From assembly GCA_045531955.1 (NCBI GenBank), contig JAZSFC010000006.1:62001-126000 (forward strand): a DNA stretch of 64,000 bases, given 5' to 3'. The notes beneath the pieces were generated by a model. It did not search any database. It was given only the letters and a program-made list of their open reading frames with translations, and was not told the DNA's origin. Made by a program: the position numbers and the translations under genes. Position 1 is the first letter of the stretch. The number at the start of each line of letters is the position of its first letter. This document shows, piece after piece, positions 52,305 to 61,297 of this stretch. Source of the DNA: SIG299 sp045531955. Its GTDB lineage: Bacteria; Bacillota; Clostridia; Lachnospirales; Lachnospiraceae.

Positions 52305-53285
52305 TTAGCCCTTCATGGTATATAACAGCATTTCCAAGGAAACCTCCAGGTTTACATTGGCACTCATACGCTGCCTTGTTGTTTCAATGGCTTCTATACA
52401 CTCATCAATACGGGCATAGCTCATGTACCCTGCCTGATTGGTAAGCTCCCGTTCTTCCTCCCGGAATATCGGCCGGCCCGCACCATTGGTGGATTTCATT
52501 ACCAGCACATCACGATACCACAAGTTCATAAGGGACAGGATATCCGGAAGCTCCGTCTTTCTGCCCGCCCATTCCTTTACCTTTTTATAAAGCTCCTCTG
52601 CCGGCATGGAATTTAACCGGCGAAGCACTTTGATAACCTCGTCTTTTAATTCTACAAACTCGCCGGACTGCGCATAAGCAATGGCCTTTCCCGGCACTCC
52701 GTCTGCAAAATCCGCCGCCACCTCTGCCATAAAGCTTGCAATGCCGTGATGCTCCGTTAAGAGCTTTGTGATTTGTCCTCTTGCCACCGGCCGCACATTC
52801 AGTAAAATGCACCGGGACAAAATGGTTGGAAGCAGAAGCTTGGCATTGACCGTCAGTAAAATAATAACGGCGTATTCCGGCGGCTCTTCAATGGTTTTTA
52901 ACATGGCATTCTGAGCCTGCTCCGTCATTTTTTCTGCTTCATCTATAATATAGACCTTGTAAGGTCTGCTATAGGGTTTGACCAAAATATCATTGTTTAA
53001 CTGAAGGCGGATGTCATCCACGCTGATGCTTGCCTTCTCATGTGTTACCCGCCGGATATCCGGATGATTTCCGGATACTGCCTGTTTGCAGGACTGACAA
53101 TGTCCGCAAGGCTCTATGCCGCCTTCTTCACACTGCAGGGTGGTGGCAAAGGTTTCTGCCAGCAGTTTCTTACCGGAACCTGCTTCCCCCTGGATAATGT
53201 ACGCATGGGACACCTTGCCCATCCGTATGGCATTCTGCAAATGCCCTGTGATTTGTTCTTGTCCGATTATGTCCTGAAACTTCAT
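52305..53285 (-). CDS. holB: DNA polymerase III delta-prime subunit
   Basis: About 326 residues. The AAA+ clamp-loader fold has Walker A GEAGSGKKLL, a zinc module CEEGGIEPCGHCQSC, IIDEAEKM as Walker B and the sensor region LLPTILSRCILL. It helps load the beta sliding clamp during replication. The ATG at 53285 lies seven bases after GAGG. An ATG two codons upstream is too close to the ribosome site. Confidence 0.92.
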   Translation of the reverse strand: MKFQDIIGQEQITGHLQNAIRMGKVSHAYIIQGEAGSGKKLLAETFATTLQCEEGGIEPCGHCQSCKQAVSGNHPDIRRVTHEKASISVDDIRLQLNNDILVKPYSRPYKVYIIDEAEKMTEQAQNAMLKTIEEPPEYAVIILLTVNAKLLLPTILSRCILLNVRPVARGQITKLLTEHHGIASFMAEVAADFADGVPGKAIAYAQSGEFVELKDEVIKVLRRLNSMPAEELYKKVKEWAGRKTELPDILSLMNLWYRDVLVMKSTNGAGRPIFREEERELTNQAGYMSYARIDECIEAIETTRQRMSANVNLEVSLEMLLYTMKG

Positions 53286-53351
53286 ATTCATTCCTCAAAG
53301 GTTAACTTGCTTGCTTTTCTTCCGGTTAGCCGGTTCCTTCCGTCTGCTGTA

Positions 53352-53807
53352 TCAGGTCAGGATATCCAGCAGCAATCCCCGGATTTCGTCAATCTTACTT
53401 AAAATAAATAAATGATCCTTTTCTTCCTTCAACAGCTCTGCTGCCAAAAGGTCCAGATTTTCATCTACCAGCTTAATCATACCGTAAACCCGGTGTCTGC
53501 CCCGGCGGTCCAAAAAGTTCTCACGGCTGAATTTGTGGGAACGGGATACAATTTCATTCATAAACTCCTGAATCAGGGAGCGGTAGTACTTCATGTCCCG
53601 GACATCCATATGCTTGGCAATTTTTTTGCCCTCTTTTTCGATGTCCGTAAGAAGACCCGCCAGACGTTCTGCTAACGCCGTTTCTTCAATGGCAGAAAGC
53701 AGGGTAAACTGGAAGCTTCCGTCCGTCGCCTGTGGCGCCGGCGCTTTTGCCTCCACCTGGGTTACCTGTTGCATCTGATTGATTTTTACATCAAAATTAT
53801 TATCCAT
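53352..53807 (-). CDS. yaaR: YaaR-like DUF327 protein
   Basis: 151 residues. A variable N-terminal ~35 residues is followed by helices with LAERLAGLLTDIEKEG, YRSLIQEFMNEIVSRSHKFSRE, RHRVYGMIKLVDENLDLLA and ILSKIDEIRGLLLD, typical of YaaR. The function of the family is unknown. It overlaps the upstream gmk-like gene by eight bases, and its position before holB is conserved in Firmicutes. Confidence 0.88.
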   Translation of the reverse strand: MDNNFDVKINQMQQVTQVEAKAPAPQATDGSFQFTLLSAIEETALAERLAGLLTDIEKEGKKIAKHMDVRDMKYYRSLIQEFMNEIVSRSHKFSRENFLDRRGRHRVYGMIKLVDENLDLLAAELLKEEKDHLFILSKIDEIRGLLLDILT

Positions 53808-54450
53808 TCGATGCCCCCCTTTCCAAAAGGGATGTAATATCTGCCTCTATCTCCTTACAACATTGTTCTAAATCCTGATTAAAATACCGCCTGGTAATGC
53901 CAAGTCTTTGCAGTTTTTCTTCCGCAAAATCCTCTTCGTCTGCCAAAAATCTGCGGCACACTTCTTTATAGTTCGGATTCTTCTGCAAGGACTCGCGGTT
54001 GATGTAGCGGAGTAAACGGTCCTTCGGGTCGGCCTCGATGTATACCGGAATAACCTTTTCGTCCATTTCAGCCGGTTGTTCCTCTTCTTTTCTGTAATAA
54101 TTACGGATGCTTTCGAAACCTGCCAAAGTATTTATCATTAAGTAACTGTTGTTTTCCAAATCAATCTGGCCGTCGTTTACCGTAAAATAGTACCATGGAC
54201 CATGTACTGTATGAAAACAGCGTTCTTCAATTACCTTACCTTCCTCCCGAAGCTTTTGCAATTCTTCTTCCGTAGCAAAGAAATACTCTACCCCATTCGT
54301 CTCTCCGGGACGCATCGGGCGGGTCGTATAAATGACAACGGTTTTTGGTGCTGCGTTACCCGCACTTACCGTCAGGCTGTCCAAAACACGCTTATATACC
54401 GTATCTTTTCCTGATGAAGTTTTTCCCATGACAACAAAAATCTTGCCCAT
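53800..54450 (-). CDS. Guanylate-kinase-family protein in the tmk position
   Basis: 216 residues. The P loop is VMGKTSSGKDT, and the substrate region has TTRPMRPGETNGVEYFF, typical of guanylate kinases. The usual Tyr-Gly-Thr (YGT) element that contacts GMP is replaced by a VHGPWYYFT sequence, so its substrate may differ. In Bacillus this position in front of yaaR-holB is held by thymidylate kinase and yaaQ; both are missing here. It heads the housekeeping operon. Confidence 0.75.
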   Translation of the reverse strand: MGKIFVVMGKTSSGKDTVYKRVLDSLTVSAGNAAPKTVVIYTTRPMRPGETNGVEYFFATEEELQKLREEGKVIEERCFHTVHGPWYYFTVNDGQIDLENNSYLMINTLAGFESIRNYYRKEEEQPAEMDEKVIPVYIEADPKDRLLRYINRESLQKNPNYKEVCRRFLADEEDFAEEKLQRLGITRRYFNQDLEQCCKEIEADITSLLERGASNG

Positions 54451-54501
54451 GCTTCTTTCCTCCGGATGTACTTTTGCACATAATTATCCATAGTATAATA
54501 T

Positions 54502-54530
54502 AGTATAACATATTTCTACGCCGCTGTCAT
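54502..54530 (-). promoter_or_regulatory. Sigma-A-type promoter of the gmk-like/holB operon
   Basis: On the minus strand ATGACA (54525-54530), a 17-base spacer and TATACT (54502-54507) lie about 50 bases before the gmk-like ATG. A second TATACT sits ten bases further downstream. Confidence 0.65.
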
Positions 54531-54607
54531 GGAAAAATTTCAGATACCGAAAAAAAGTGCCACCCGAAAGATTACGAAAAATTTTTAAAGAATTTTCAAA
54601 AAAGTAC

Positions 54608-54636
54608 TTGACAACTGATTGGAAATGTATTATAGT
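54608..54636 (+). promoter_or_regulatory. Promoter of tRNA-Lys
   Basis: TTGACA (54608-54613), a 17-base spacer and TATAGT (54631-54636) form a near-consensus promoter 57 bases before the tRNA. Confidence 0.8.
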
Positions 54637-54692
54637 ATGCCTTGCGCTTGAGAGACGGCTGACGAGTCACTCGAGAGCGTTCATATAGATTT

Positions 54693-54765
54693 GCATCTCT
54701 AGCTCAGTTGGTAGAGCACCTGACTCTTAATCAGGGTGTCCAGGGTTCGAGCCCCTGGAGATGCA
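54693..54765 (+). tRNA. tRNA-Lys (CTT anticodon)
   Basis: 73 bases. Acceptor arms gcatctc (54693-54699) and gagatgc (54758-54764) pair fully, with discriminator A765. The anticodon arm cctga/tcagg encloses the loop ctcttaa, giving anticodon CTT. The D arm (agctcagttggtagagc) and T loop (ttcgagc) are canonical. CCA is not encoded. Confidence 0.95.
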
Positions 54766-54771
54766 CTAAAA

Positions 54772-54806
54772 AAGGGTTCTCAGTAATGAGAGCCCTTCTC
54801 TTTTTT
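54772..54806 (+). terminator. Terminator of tRNA-Lys
   Basis: An 11-base stem with one mismatch and a GTAA loop is followed by CTCTTTTTT, seven bases after the tRNA end. Confidence 0.85.
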
Positions 54807-54823
54807 CACTTAATGCACATTTT

Positions 54824-55378
54824 CTACTGGTCTAACTGCTGTTTCTTTTTTGCAATGGAAATGGTACGTTCCCTATCACCCGGTGCCTGACATTTAATTT
54901 CCACCACGTCGTCATTTTCCATCACATTACTGACCTTATACCATTTTGCTGCTTCATCCAAGTAATAGGCTTTTTCTCCGGAGTGATCGGTCCAAAGGGT
55001 GCGGCTTCCTCCGCTAAGCCAAAGAGGAGAGAGTACCAGCGCAAAAATAGAAATGTATCCCGCTTTATAAATCATCGTCGCTACTGCCAAATATACCAAA
55101 GTACCTATATAATATGCCATAATAACAAGCAGCTGCCGCCAAAACTTCACATCGAAGGTACGACATTTCAACGTATGATATTTACTTCTGAAATACAGCT
55201 GAACCAACAGGTTTGTCTCACCATAAGCCAACAATGCCACAGCAACGGCTCCCAAAAAAGGATCCAGATAAGATGCTGTATTCGGAATTTTAACCTTTCC
55301 GTAGCCGCACAACAAAAAGAATATAATATTAAAGGCTGCTGCCGCAAAAAACAGAATCGGTTTTGTTGATTTTTTCAT
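54824..55378 (-). CDS. Small membrane protein, hypothetical
   Basis: About 184 residues from the ATG at 55378, which follows AGGAG by six bases. There are four hydrophobic segments: PILFFAAAAFNIIFFLLCGYG, YLDPFLGAVAVALLAYG, LLVIMAYYIGTLVYLAVATM and ISIFALVLSPLWL. A cytosolic C-terminal ~50 residues follow. I do not recognise a family. It is convergent with the tRNA transcript. Confidence 0.7.
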   Translation of the reverse strand: MKKSTKPILFFAAAAFNIIFFLLCGYGKVKIPNTASYLDPFLGAVAVALLAYGETNLLVQLYFRSKYHTLKCRTFDVKFWRQLLVIMAYYIGTLVYLAVATMIYKAGYISIFALVLSPLWLSGGSRTLWTDHSGEKAYYLDEAAKWYKVSNVMENDDVVEIKCQAPGDRERTISIAKKKQQLDQ

Positions 55379-55550
55379 AAGAAGCTCCTTTCTGAACATT
55401 CAAACATCCTGCATTCATTTTATCAGAAACTTCCAAGATATACTACCCGCATATTGCCACGTTCTTATAAAAAACTGCCAACATAAATCCGGCGACTTCT
55501 GAAACACTAATCATAGAAACTTTTTTTAAAAATCCTTTGGAGGTTAGCAT

Positions 55551-55718
55551 ATGGAAAACCACTCTCATTTATACGAACCGGTCATAAATTTCAGGAAAAA
55601 CAGACCGCAGATGCAGGTAAAACACACAGAACATGAAGAATTGTACGAAAAGGCTTTTTTTCCCGAAGAGGAAACCACTCATAGTGAATATGCTCTGAAT
55701 ACTACTACCTGGGATTAA
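55551..55718 (+). CDS. Small ORF, 55 residues, hypothetical
   Basis: A 55-codon ORF starts MENHSHLYEPVINFRKNR and ends SEYALNTTTWD. An excellent site (TTGGAGG, seven bases before the ATG) and a strong downstream terminator make it look expressed. The peptide is polar, acidic and without a membrane segment. No leader or core peptide pattern is evident. It faces the C39-like peptidase gene across a shared terminator. Confidence 0.6.
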   Translation: MENHSHLYEPVINFRKNRPQMQVKHTEHEELYEKAFFPEEETTHSEYALNTTTWD

Positions 55719-55732
55719 GAATAACACCGGAA

Positions 55733-55783
55733 AGGACCTCCTATTAAGCATATCAGCCCGCAGGAGGTCCTCTTTCTATTTTT
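55733..55783. terminator. Terminator shared by the small ORF and the C39-like gene
   Basis: A nine-base stem (55733-55741 with 55763-55771) has T-rich sequence following on the plus strand and a shorter T run on the minus strand. It lies between two converging genes. Confidence 0.7.
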
Positions 55784-55785
55784 CT

Positions 55786-56643
55786 CTATTCCGGCTTTCG
55801 GCAAGCCCACAGGTTTTTAATTTGTCCGCTAATCTCTTCATAACTCCACAACCTCTCCGAATTTTCTTTACTGTTTGGATCATTTACTACAAATTTACCG
55901 TCTTCCAGTCCCTGAAGCACAATAAAATGCCCCGCCGTGGTAAAATCCCCTTGGCCCATAATGCAGATAATCGGATTTCCCTGCTCCAGATTTTTCTTCA
56001 TGCGGTTTTCATCCAGGGGAAGCTCTGTCACATCTAAGCCAAGAAGTTCTCCACCCTCGGAAATCAATGCCCATTTGCTGCCGCTGCCTTTGGCATAATA
56101 ATTGTTATCTTCGGCAAAATCCGCCACATAGCGGGGTGTATAAGTGGCATCCTGTAGCAGATACACCAGCACCATGGAAAGACAGGTAGGACCACAGCCG
56201 GTCAGCCCCATAACGTTGCTGCCGTAGATTGTGTAGCCCCACCGTTCATCCCACTGAAGGAAGAGAGGTACGGAATCTGTATCTTCATACTCGGATAAAT
56301 CTATTTCAAAACTTTGGTCTTTTTTTATCGGATAATTTAAAACAAACTCTTCTGCATCCGGGTTGTTTTCCAACAATTCGATTAACTCCTCCGGCCAGGC
56401 GGTACGCAGTAATCCGTTTTCTTCGGCGAACTCCTTTATTTTATCTGCTTTTTTAATTACTTTAAGAGTCTCGTCTTCCAGATTGTTCTCTGTTGTTATC
56501 AAAACATCCCCTTGTTCTGCACTGTCTTTCCAAGACATCCAAATTCTATCCCCTACCTTGATGACAAAAAATATTGTCGTAATTAACACCAATATAATCA
56601 GTACTGCGATGATTCCGTTTTCAGCTCCGGCTCTTTTTCTCAT
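55786..56643 (-). CDS. C39-like papain-fold peptidase, membrane-anchored
   Basis: About 285 residues. One N-terminal membrane helix (IIAVLIILVLITTIFFVIKVG) anchors an extracytoplasmic C39-like domain. Catalytic residues are visible: Gln in LFLQWDERWG, Cys in LTGCGPTCLSM, His in TAGHFIVL and Asn/Asp in VNDPNS. These are cysteine peptidases of the papain-like C39_2 type. Targets are unknown. The start at 56643 lies eight bases after GGGGG. It follows the two-component genes and may be under their control. Confidence 0.82.
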   Translation of the reverse strand: MRKRAGAENGIIAVLIILVLITTIFFVIKVGDRIWMSWKDSAEQGDVLITTENNLEDETLKVIKKADKIKEFAEENGLLRTAWPEELIELLENNPDAEEFVLNYPIKKDQSFEIDLSEYEDTDSVPLFLQWDERWGYTIYGSNVMGLTGCGPTCLSMVLVYLLQDATYTPRYVADFAEDNNYYAKGSGSKWALISEGGELLGLDVTELPLDENRMKKNLEQGNPIICIMGQGDFTTAGHFIVLQGLEDGKFVVNDPNSKENSERLWSYEEISGQIKNLWACRKPE

Positions 56644-56785
56644 AAGAAATACCCCCATCTTTTGTTTTAATGAGGGTATTGTAACTTCTTTTTTCTTCTT
56701 TTGTTTTAAGCCTGTCTGTCGTTTTTCTTACGATTTTCTTAAAGTTTGAAAGTTATCCACATAACATACGGTTTTCACAGTTTTT

Positions 56786-57847
56786 TTACACCGGAAGAAC
56801 AATCCGAAACTCCGTCACCCCATCGTTGCACACTGCCTCAATGCTTCCGTCGTGCAGCTCCACAATCTGTTTGGCAATAGCAAGTCCAAGACCCGCGCCG
56901 CCGGTGGAAGACTGACGGGAAGAATCCAGGCGGTAAAACTTATCGAAAATATGAGCAAGTTTTTCCTGCGGAATCTGATCGCCCTTATTTTTGATATTCA
57001 CCAAAATGCAACCGTTGCCTTTTCTTGCGGAGCACACAATCTCTGTACCCGCATGACTGTAATTTACCGCATTCCGAAACAGGTTATCAAACACTCTCGC
57101 CATTTTATCCGCATCGGCGGATAGTATCAGTTCCGGCTCAATTTCCTGACGCACCGTAATGTTTTTTTCCTCCATCATCGGGAAAAATTCATTGATAATC
57201 TGCACCAGAAGTATGGTCAGATTTACCGGAGTTTTGTATGCCGGCAGAGTCTGATAATTCATCCTCGTAATATCAAAAAATTCGTTAATCAGCTGTTCCA
57301 GGCGGTACGCTTTGTCTAAAGCAATACCGATGTATTTTGCCCGCTGTTCTGCCAGCAGTTCCGGCGTTTCCTCCAGTAATGTTAAATATCCCACCACAGA
57401 GGTAAGCGGCGTTTTTAAGTCGTGGGCTAAATACACCACCAAATCATTTTTCTGCTGTTCCGCCTGAATTCTTGCCTGCTCGTTTTCCTTCAAACTATAT
57501 TTAAAGTCCTTAAGTTTTTGGCTGAATTCCAGCAATTCCTGCGGACAATTTTCTCCGAAGATTTCCGGCTCCTCCTCGCTGATAGAGGCACTTGCCAAAC
57601 TTAATAAGCGGTTCAGTTTAAATACATACACCACAGACACCGCGATGATGCCAATGCAGTACACAAAAAACACCGTCAGTTCCCGGTTCTGGTTCAGTAA
57701 ATAAAACATCTTTTTCGATAAATTGGCGGCCAAAAAATCCAAAACCACACCGTTAAACACCTTGTCCATCACAAAAACCGAAGCAACGCATATGGCGGTA
57801 TAAACCACTACCCAAATTAAATACTTTTTCAAAATATTATTTTTCAA
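56786..57847 (-). CDS. VanS-like sensor histidine kinase
   Basis: 353 residues. Two N-terminal membrane helices (about 10-30 and 58-78) flank a short outside loop. The HisKA H-box is YLAHDLKTPLTSV and the ATPase part has FRNAVNYSHAG, DQIPQEKLAHIFDKFYR and GGAGLGLAIAKQIV (G boxes). It resembles VanS-type kinases. The start is a TTG overlapping the regulator gene by 11 bases. Ligand is unknown. No D-Ala-D-Lac genes are present, so this is not a vancomycin-resistance operon. Confidence 0.85.
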   Translation of the reverse strand: MKNNILKKYLIWVVVYTAICVASVFVMDKVFNGVVLDFLAANLSKKMFYLLNQNRELTVFFVYCIGIIAVSVVYVFKLNRLLSLASASISEEEPEIFGENCPQELLEFSQKLKDFKYSLKENEQARIQAEQQKNDLVVYLAHDLKTPLTSVVGYLTLLEETPELLAEQRAKYIGIALDKAYRLEQLINEFFDITRMNYQTLPAYKTPVNLTILLVQIINEFFPMMEEKNITVRQEIEPELILSADADKMARVFDNLFRNAVNYSHAGTEIVCSARKGNGCILVNIKNKGDQIPQEKLAHIFDKFYRLDSSRQSSTGGAGLGLAIAKQIVELHDGSIEAVCNDGVTEFRIVLPV

Positions 57848-58526
57848 CCTTGTATCCCACTCCCCATACCGTTTTAATTATCTTTGGATTTCTGGCCGGC
57901 TCCTTCAGTTTCTCCCGGATACGCCGGATATGTACCATTACCGTGTTGTTGCTGTCAAGATATGCTTCTTTCCAAACAGTTTCAAATATTTTCTCTGAAG
58001 ATACCACGCTTCCTGCATTTTCACAAAGAAGCCAAAGTATATCGAATTCGGTCGGAGTCAAAATTACCGGTTCTTCAAACAAGGTTACGGTGTGCTCCTG
58101 CTTATTGATAGAAAGACCGTGTCCTTCAAATATCTCAGTACTTGCCTGTCCCATCACGGAATACCGCTGATAGCGGCGCAGCTGGGCTTTTACCCTGGCC
58201 AACAGTTCCAATGGATTAAACGGTTTTGTCACGTAATCATCGGCGCCGATGGTAAGTCCGGTAATCTTGTCCACATCTTCTACTCTTGCTGTTAACATAA
58301 TAATCGGGTAGGTATATTTTTCCCTGATTTTTGCACACAAAGAAAACCCGTCGATACCCGGCATCATTACATCCAGAATTGCCAGGTCAATGCTCTTATT
58401 CTTTTCTATTTCCATTGCCGCCAAGCGGGAATCATAAAACTTTAAAACCTCGTAGCCCTCGTTTTTTAAAATAACTTCCACCAGGTCTGCAATTTCCTTT
58501 TCATCATCCACAATTAGTATACTCAT
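57837..58526 (-). CDS. VanR-like OmpR-family response regulator
   Basis: 229 residues. The receiver domain has the phospho-acceptor Asp in AILDVMMPGIDG and conserved DD near the start, plus MLTA and the KPF Lys. A winged-helix DNA-binding domain follows (LTPTEFDILWLLCENAG, VHIRRIREKL). It resembles VanR along its receiver domain. It is coupled with the kinase downstream. Confidence 0.9.
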   Translation of the reverse strand: MSILIVDDEKEIADLVEVILKNEGYEVLKFYDSRLAAMEIEKNKSIDLAILDVMMPGIDGFSLCAKIREKYTYPIIMLTARVEDVDKITGLTIGADDYVTKPFNPLELLARVKAQLRRYQRYSVMGQASTEIFEGHGLSINKQEHTVTLFEEPVILTPTEFDILWLLCENAGSVVSSEKIFETVWKEAYLDSNNTVMVHIRRIREKLKEPARNPKIIKTVWGVGYKVEK

Positions 58527-58678
58527 AACTTAAGTCCCCGCAATTTTTTCTATACCTTCTTAATGATAGTTCTCCCGGCACCATTATACCACAGATTGCG
58601 GCAAAATATCTTAAGAAATTCTGACAAAGTACCAAGCCTCTCCCTACCCGACTTACTTCCCGTACCTTAGAATAAAAT

Positions 58679-58720
58679 AACCCTGGAAATGCATCACCAT
58701 AAAAAAGCATTTCCAGGGTT
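58679..58720 (-). terminator. Terminator of the maltodextrin operon
   Basis: A perfect 14-base stem (58679-58692 with 58707-58720) is followed on the minus strand by a T-rich run. It lies between malG and the two-component genes. Confidence 0.75.
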
Positions 58721-58735
58721 CTTTTCGTTCACTTT

Positions 58736-59611
58736 TTAGCCCTTAACAGCACCGCCGGTTACACCTTCTACATAGTACTTCTGTAAGCACATGAAGAGAA
58801 CGGTAATCGGAACTGCTACCAAAACACCGCCGGCACAGAATTCTGTGTAGTGAGCGGCAATCATCTGTGGTGTGGAAATTAAACTCTGTAAACCTACTGC
58901 TACGTTCATACCGGTACTGGTATTATGCGCAATATACTTTGCAAACATGAAGTCACCCCATGGGGACATGAATGCAGTTAACATTGTGTAAATAACGATT
59001 GGCTTGGTCAGAGGCAGGATAATCTTAAACATAACCTGTGCTCTGTTGGCACCATCTACTCTTGCTGCCTCGTCCAAAGACTTGGAAATTGTATCAAAGA
59101 AGCCCTTTGCTACGTGGAAGCCCATACCGGAGCTTGCAGTGTATACCAGAATCAAACCAGGTACGGCACCAGGACCTGTCATACCCAAATCACTTAAAAT
59201 GTTGTAAAGCACGATTAAGGTAATGAAGCCAGGGAACATACCAAGTACCAAGCTGACATTCATAAGAAGTTTTCTTCCGTTAAAACGCATTCTGGACAGT
59301 GTATAGCTGACACAAAATACAGTAAACGTCTGAATCAAAGAAACTGCAATGGCAATAATCAGGGTGTTAGTATACCACTTTACGAAGTTGGTATTCTTAA
59401 TCAGATTGACATAGTTGCCAAGACCCCATTCTTTTGGAATTACGTAACCGACCTGCATCGTTGTTTCCATACGGAAGGACTCCAGTAAAATGCAGACAAA
59501 CGGAATCAGCCATACGACACACATGGTAATAATTATAATATAAGTAATGGTATTACCTAAAGTTGTTTTTGCTTTTAAGCCCATTTTATGTTTGGAAGTT
59601 TTCTCACTCAT
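58736..59611 (-). CDS. malG: MalG-like ABC transporter permease
   Basis: 291 residues, six predicted membrane segments. The EAA loop (DEAARVDGANRAQVMFKIILPL) that couples to the ATPase is present. It matches MalG of maltose/maltodextrin importers. Its ATG overlaps the malF stop by one base, so translation is coupled. The ATPase (MsmX/MalK type) is not in the window and is probably shared. Confidence 0.9.
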   Translation of the reverse strand: MSEKTSKHKMGLKAKTTLGNTITYIIIITMCVVWLIPFVCILLESFRMETTMQVGYVIPKEWGLGNYVNLIKNTNFVKWYTNTLIIAIAVSLIQTFTVFCVSYTLSRMRFNGRKLLMNVSLVLGMFPGFITLIVLYNILSDLGMTGPGAVPGLILVYTASSGMGFHVAKGFFDTISKSLDEAARVDGANRAQVMFKIILPLTKPIVIYTMLTAFMSPWGDFMFAKYIAHNTSTGMNVAVGLQSLISTPQMIAAHYTEFCAGGVLVAVPITVLFMCLQKYYVEGVTGGAVKG

Positions 59612-61179
59612 TACTGGAAATCCTCCTCATTCTTATTGGATGGCATTACGTTGTATACGATTACAGACAGGGTTGCTACTACAACGAAAATCATAATCGC
59701 AAGAACGGCTGCCAGCTTATAGTTACTTTCTGCACCGGTGGTTACGTTAAACAACCAGGTAACTAACAGGTCGTAGTCCGAAGCACTACCCGCGGCAATA
59801 CCGTAAGTGGACAGCTTTGGATTTGTAATTGCACCGTTGGTTAACAGGAACATAACGTTAAAGTTATTAATATTACCGATAAAGCTGGTTAACAGGTAAG
59901 GACCTGTAATGAACAGCATGTATGGTAATGTAATCTTTGTAAACTGTTGAACTGCATTTGCACCGTCAATACGGGAGGACTCATACAGATCTTCAGGAAT
60001 ATTCATAAGGATACCGGTTGCCATTAACATTAAGTAAGGAATACCAATCCAGATATTGATTAAAATAACCAGCACACGACCGATATCGGAATTACCCCAG
60101 AAATCAATCGGAACATCAATTAATCCTAACTTAAACAGGAAACCGTTAATCAGTCCGTTCTTTGCAAATAACTTACCTACATAGAGCAGGGAAACGAACT
60201 GTGGAATAGCAATTGTTAATACTAAGATACCTCTCCAGAGCTTCTTAAACTTGATACCCTTCTTGTTAATAAGAAGTGCTACCAGCATACCTAAGAAGTA
60301 GTTGGTAAAGGTTGCAAAAAGTGCCCATGTCATGGTCCATTTTAATATCTGACCGAAGGCATATGGCAGGTTACTATCATTGTTGGAACCGCCAAATAAA
60401 GTACTGAAGTTCTGGAAACCAACCCAGGTAAACAGGTTGGAATAACCGTCCAGTTCACGTCCGTAATTGGTGAACGCAACGAAAATCATGATAATAATAG
60501 GTAATACGGTAAAGCAGACAATACCGGTAATCGGAATGGACAATAAAGTCTTATGGAACTGATTATCCAGTAAATCCTTAATATCATCCTTTGCCTTAGG
60601 TAACTTTTTACCTGCGGCAACCAATTCATCCACTGCCTTACTCTGCTTAATGTTCATTCTCCATGCACATACAAATGCAACAATGAGAATTATGGTAAGT
60701 ACGCCGTAAAGTAAAATATCAAGAGAATTATCACCATTCTGACGTACAAAAGTATCTAAGATTGGGTCATATACTTCACCCGGCTGGATATCACCCAGCG
60801 TTTTAAATTTATCCAACCAATATACACCGTTCTGTGCACGGCTGTCTACCGACAGCTTGGCCGGACCAAACATATAAAATCCGAATGCAACTTCTGCAAT
60901 CAGGAATAAAAGACCTCTCATAATCTGTCCGCGGGACAAATTACCAAAGCCCATAATCAGGTAGGACACCTTAGTTTGCCAGGTACCTTTTCCAAATGTT
61001 TTTACTGTATCTACGATTTCATTTTTAATTCCCTTGCAAAATCCCTTGATGCCACCCCAAATGGCTTTACCAATGCTTGCAAGAATCGGAGGAATCGCAC
61101 AGAAGAATAAAAATATATTATAGAACAGCTTCTGTACGGCATTTAATTTAAAGTATTCCGATCTGGTAAGCTTCTTCAC
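59611..61179 (-). CDS. malF: MalF-like ABC transporter permease
   Basis: 522 residues. An N-terminal ~215 residues with two extra membrane segments and a soluble loop precede the permease core, which has the EAA motif (ESSRIDGANAVQQFTKITLPY). MalF of E. coli likewise has an extended N-terminal part. The start is GTG after GGAAGG. It is separated from malE by a strong hairpin. Confidence 0.88.
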   Translation of the reverse strand: MKKLTRSEYFKLNAVQKLFYNIFLFFCAIPPILASIGKAIWGGIKGFCKGIKNEIVDTVKTFGKGTWQTKVSYLIMGFGNLSRGQIMRGLLFLIAEVAFGFYMFGPAKLSVDSRAQNGVYWLDKFKTLGDIQPGEVYDPILDTFVRQNGDNSLDILLYGVLTIILIVAFVCAWRMNIKQSKAVDELVAAGKKLPKAKDDIKDLLDNQFHKTLLSIPITGIVCFTVLPIIIMIFVAFTNYGRELDGYSNLFTWVGFQNFSTLFGGSNNDSNLPYAFGQILKWTMTWALFATFTNYFLGMLVALLINKKGIKFKKLWRGILVLTIAIPQFVSLLYVGKLFAKNGLINGFLFKLGLIDVPIDFWGNSDIGRVLVILINIWIGIPYLMLMATGILMNIPEDLYESSRIDGANAVQQFTKITLPYMLFITGPYLLTSFIGNINNFNVMFLLTNGAITNPKLSTYGIAAGSASDYDLLVTWLFNVTTGAESNYKLAAVLAIMIFVVVATLSVIVYNVMPSNKNEEDFQ

Positions 61180-61226
61180 TTTAAAGACCTTCCTTCCCTT
61201 GCCTGTTTCTTAGTTTCTTAAACTTA

Positions 61227-61250
61227 CCCGGGGAGTTTTACCTCCCCGGG
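61227..61250 (-). promoter_or_regulatory. Intercistronic hairpin between malE and malF
   Basis: A nine-base G/C stem (61227-61235 with 61242-61250) with a six-base loop lies between malE and malF. No T run follows, so it probably protects the malE mRNA end or lowers expression of malF-malG relative to the abundant binding protein. Confidence 0.65.
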
Positions 61251-61297
61251 ATATTAGTTTGACTATAATTTTATAGTACTCTCTAAATCTTCTAAAA

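Noticed and set aside
54708..54890. 60-residue ORF across tRNA-Lys
   Set aside because: It overlaps the tRNA and its terminator, so it is not a gene.
56786..58526. Vancomycin-resistance operon suggested by VanR/VanS-like genes
   Set aside because: No D-Ala-D-Lac ligase, dehydrogenase or dipeptidase gene is present. VanRS-like pairs are common regulators in Clostridia.
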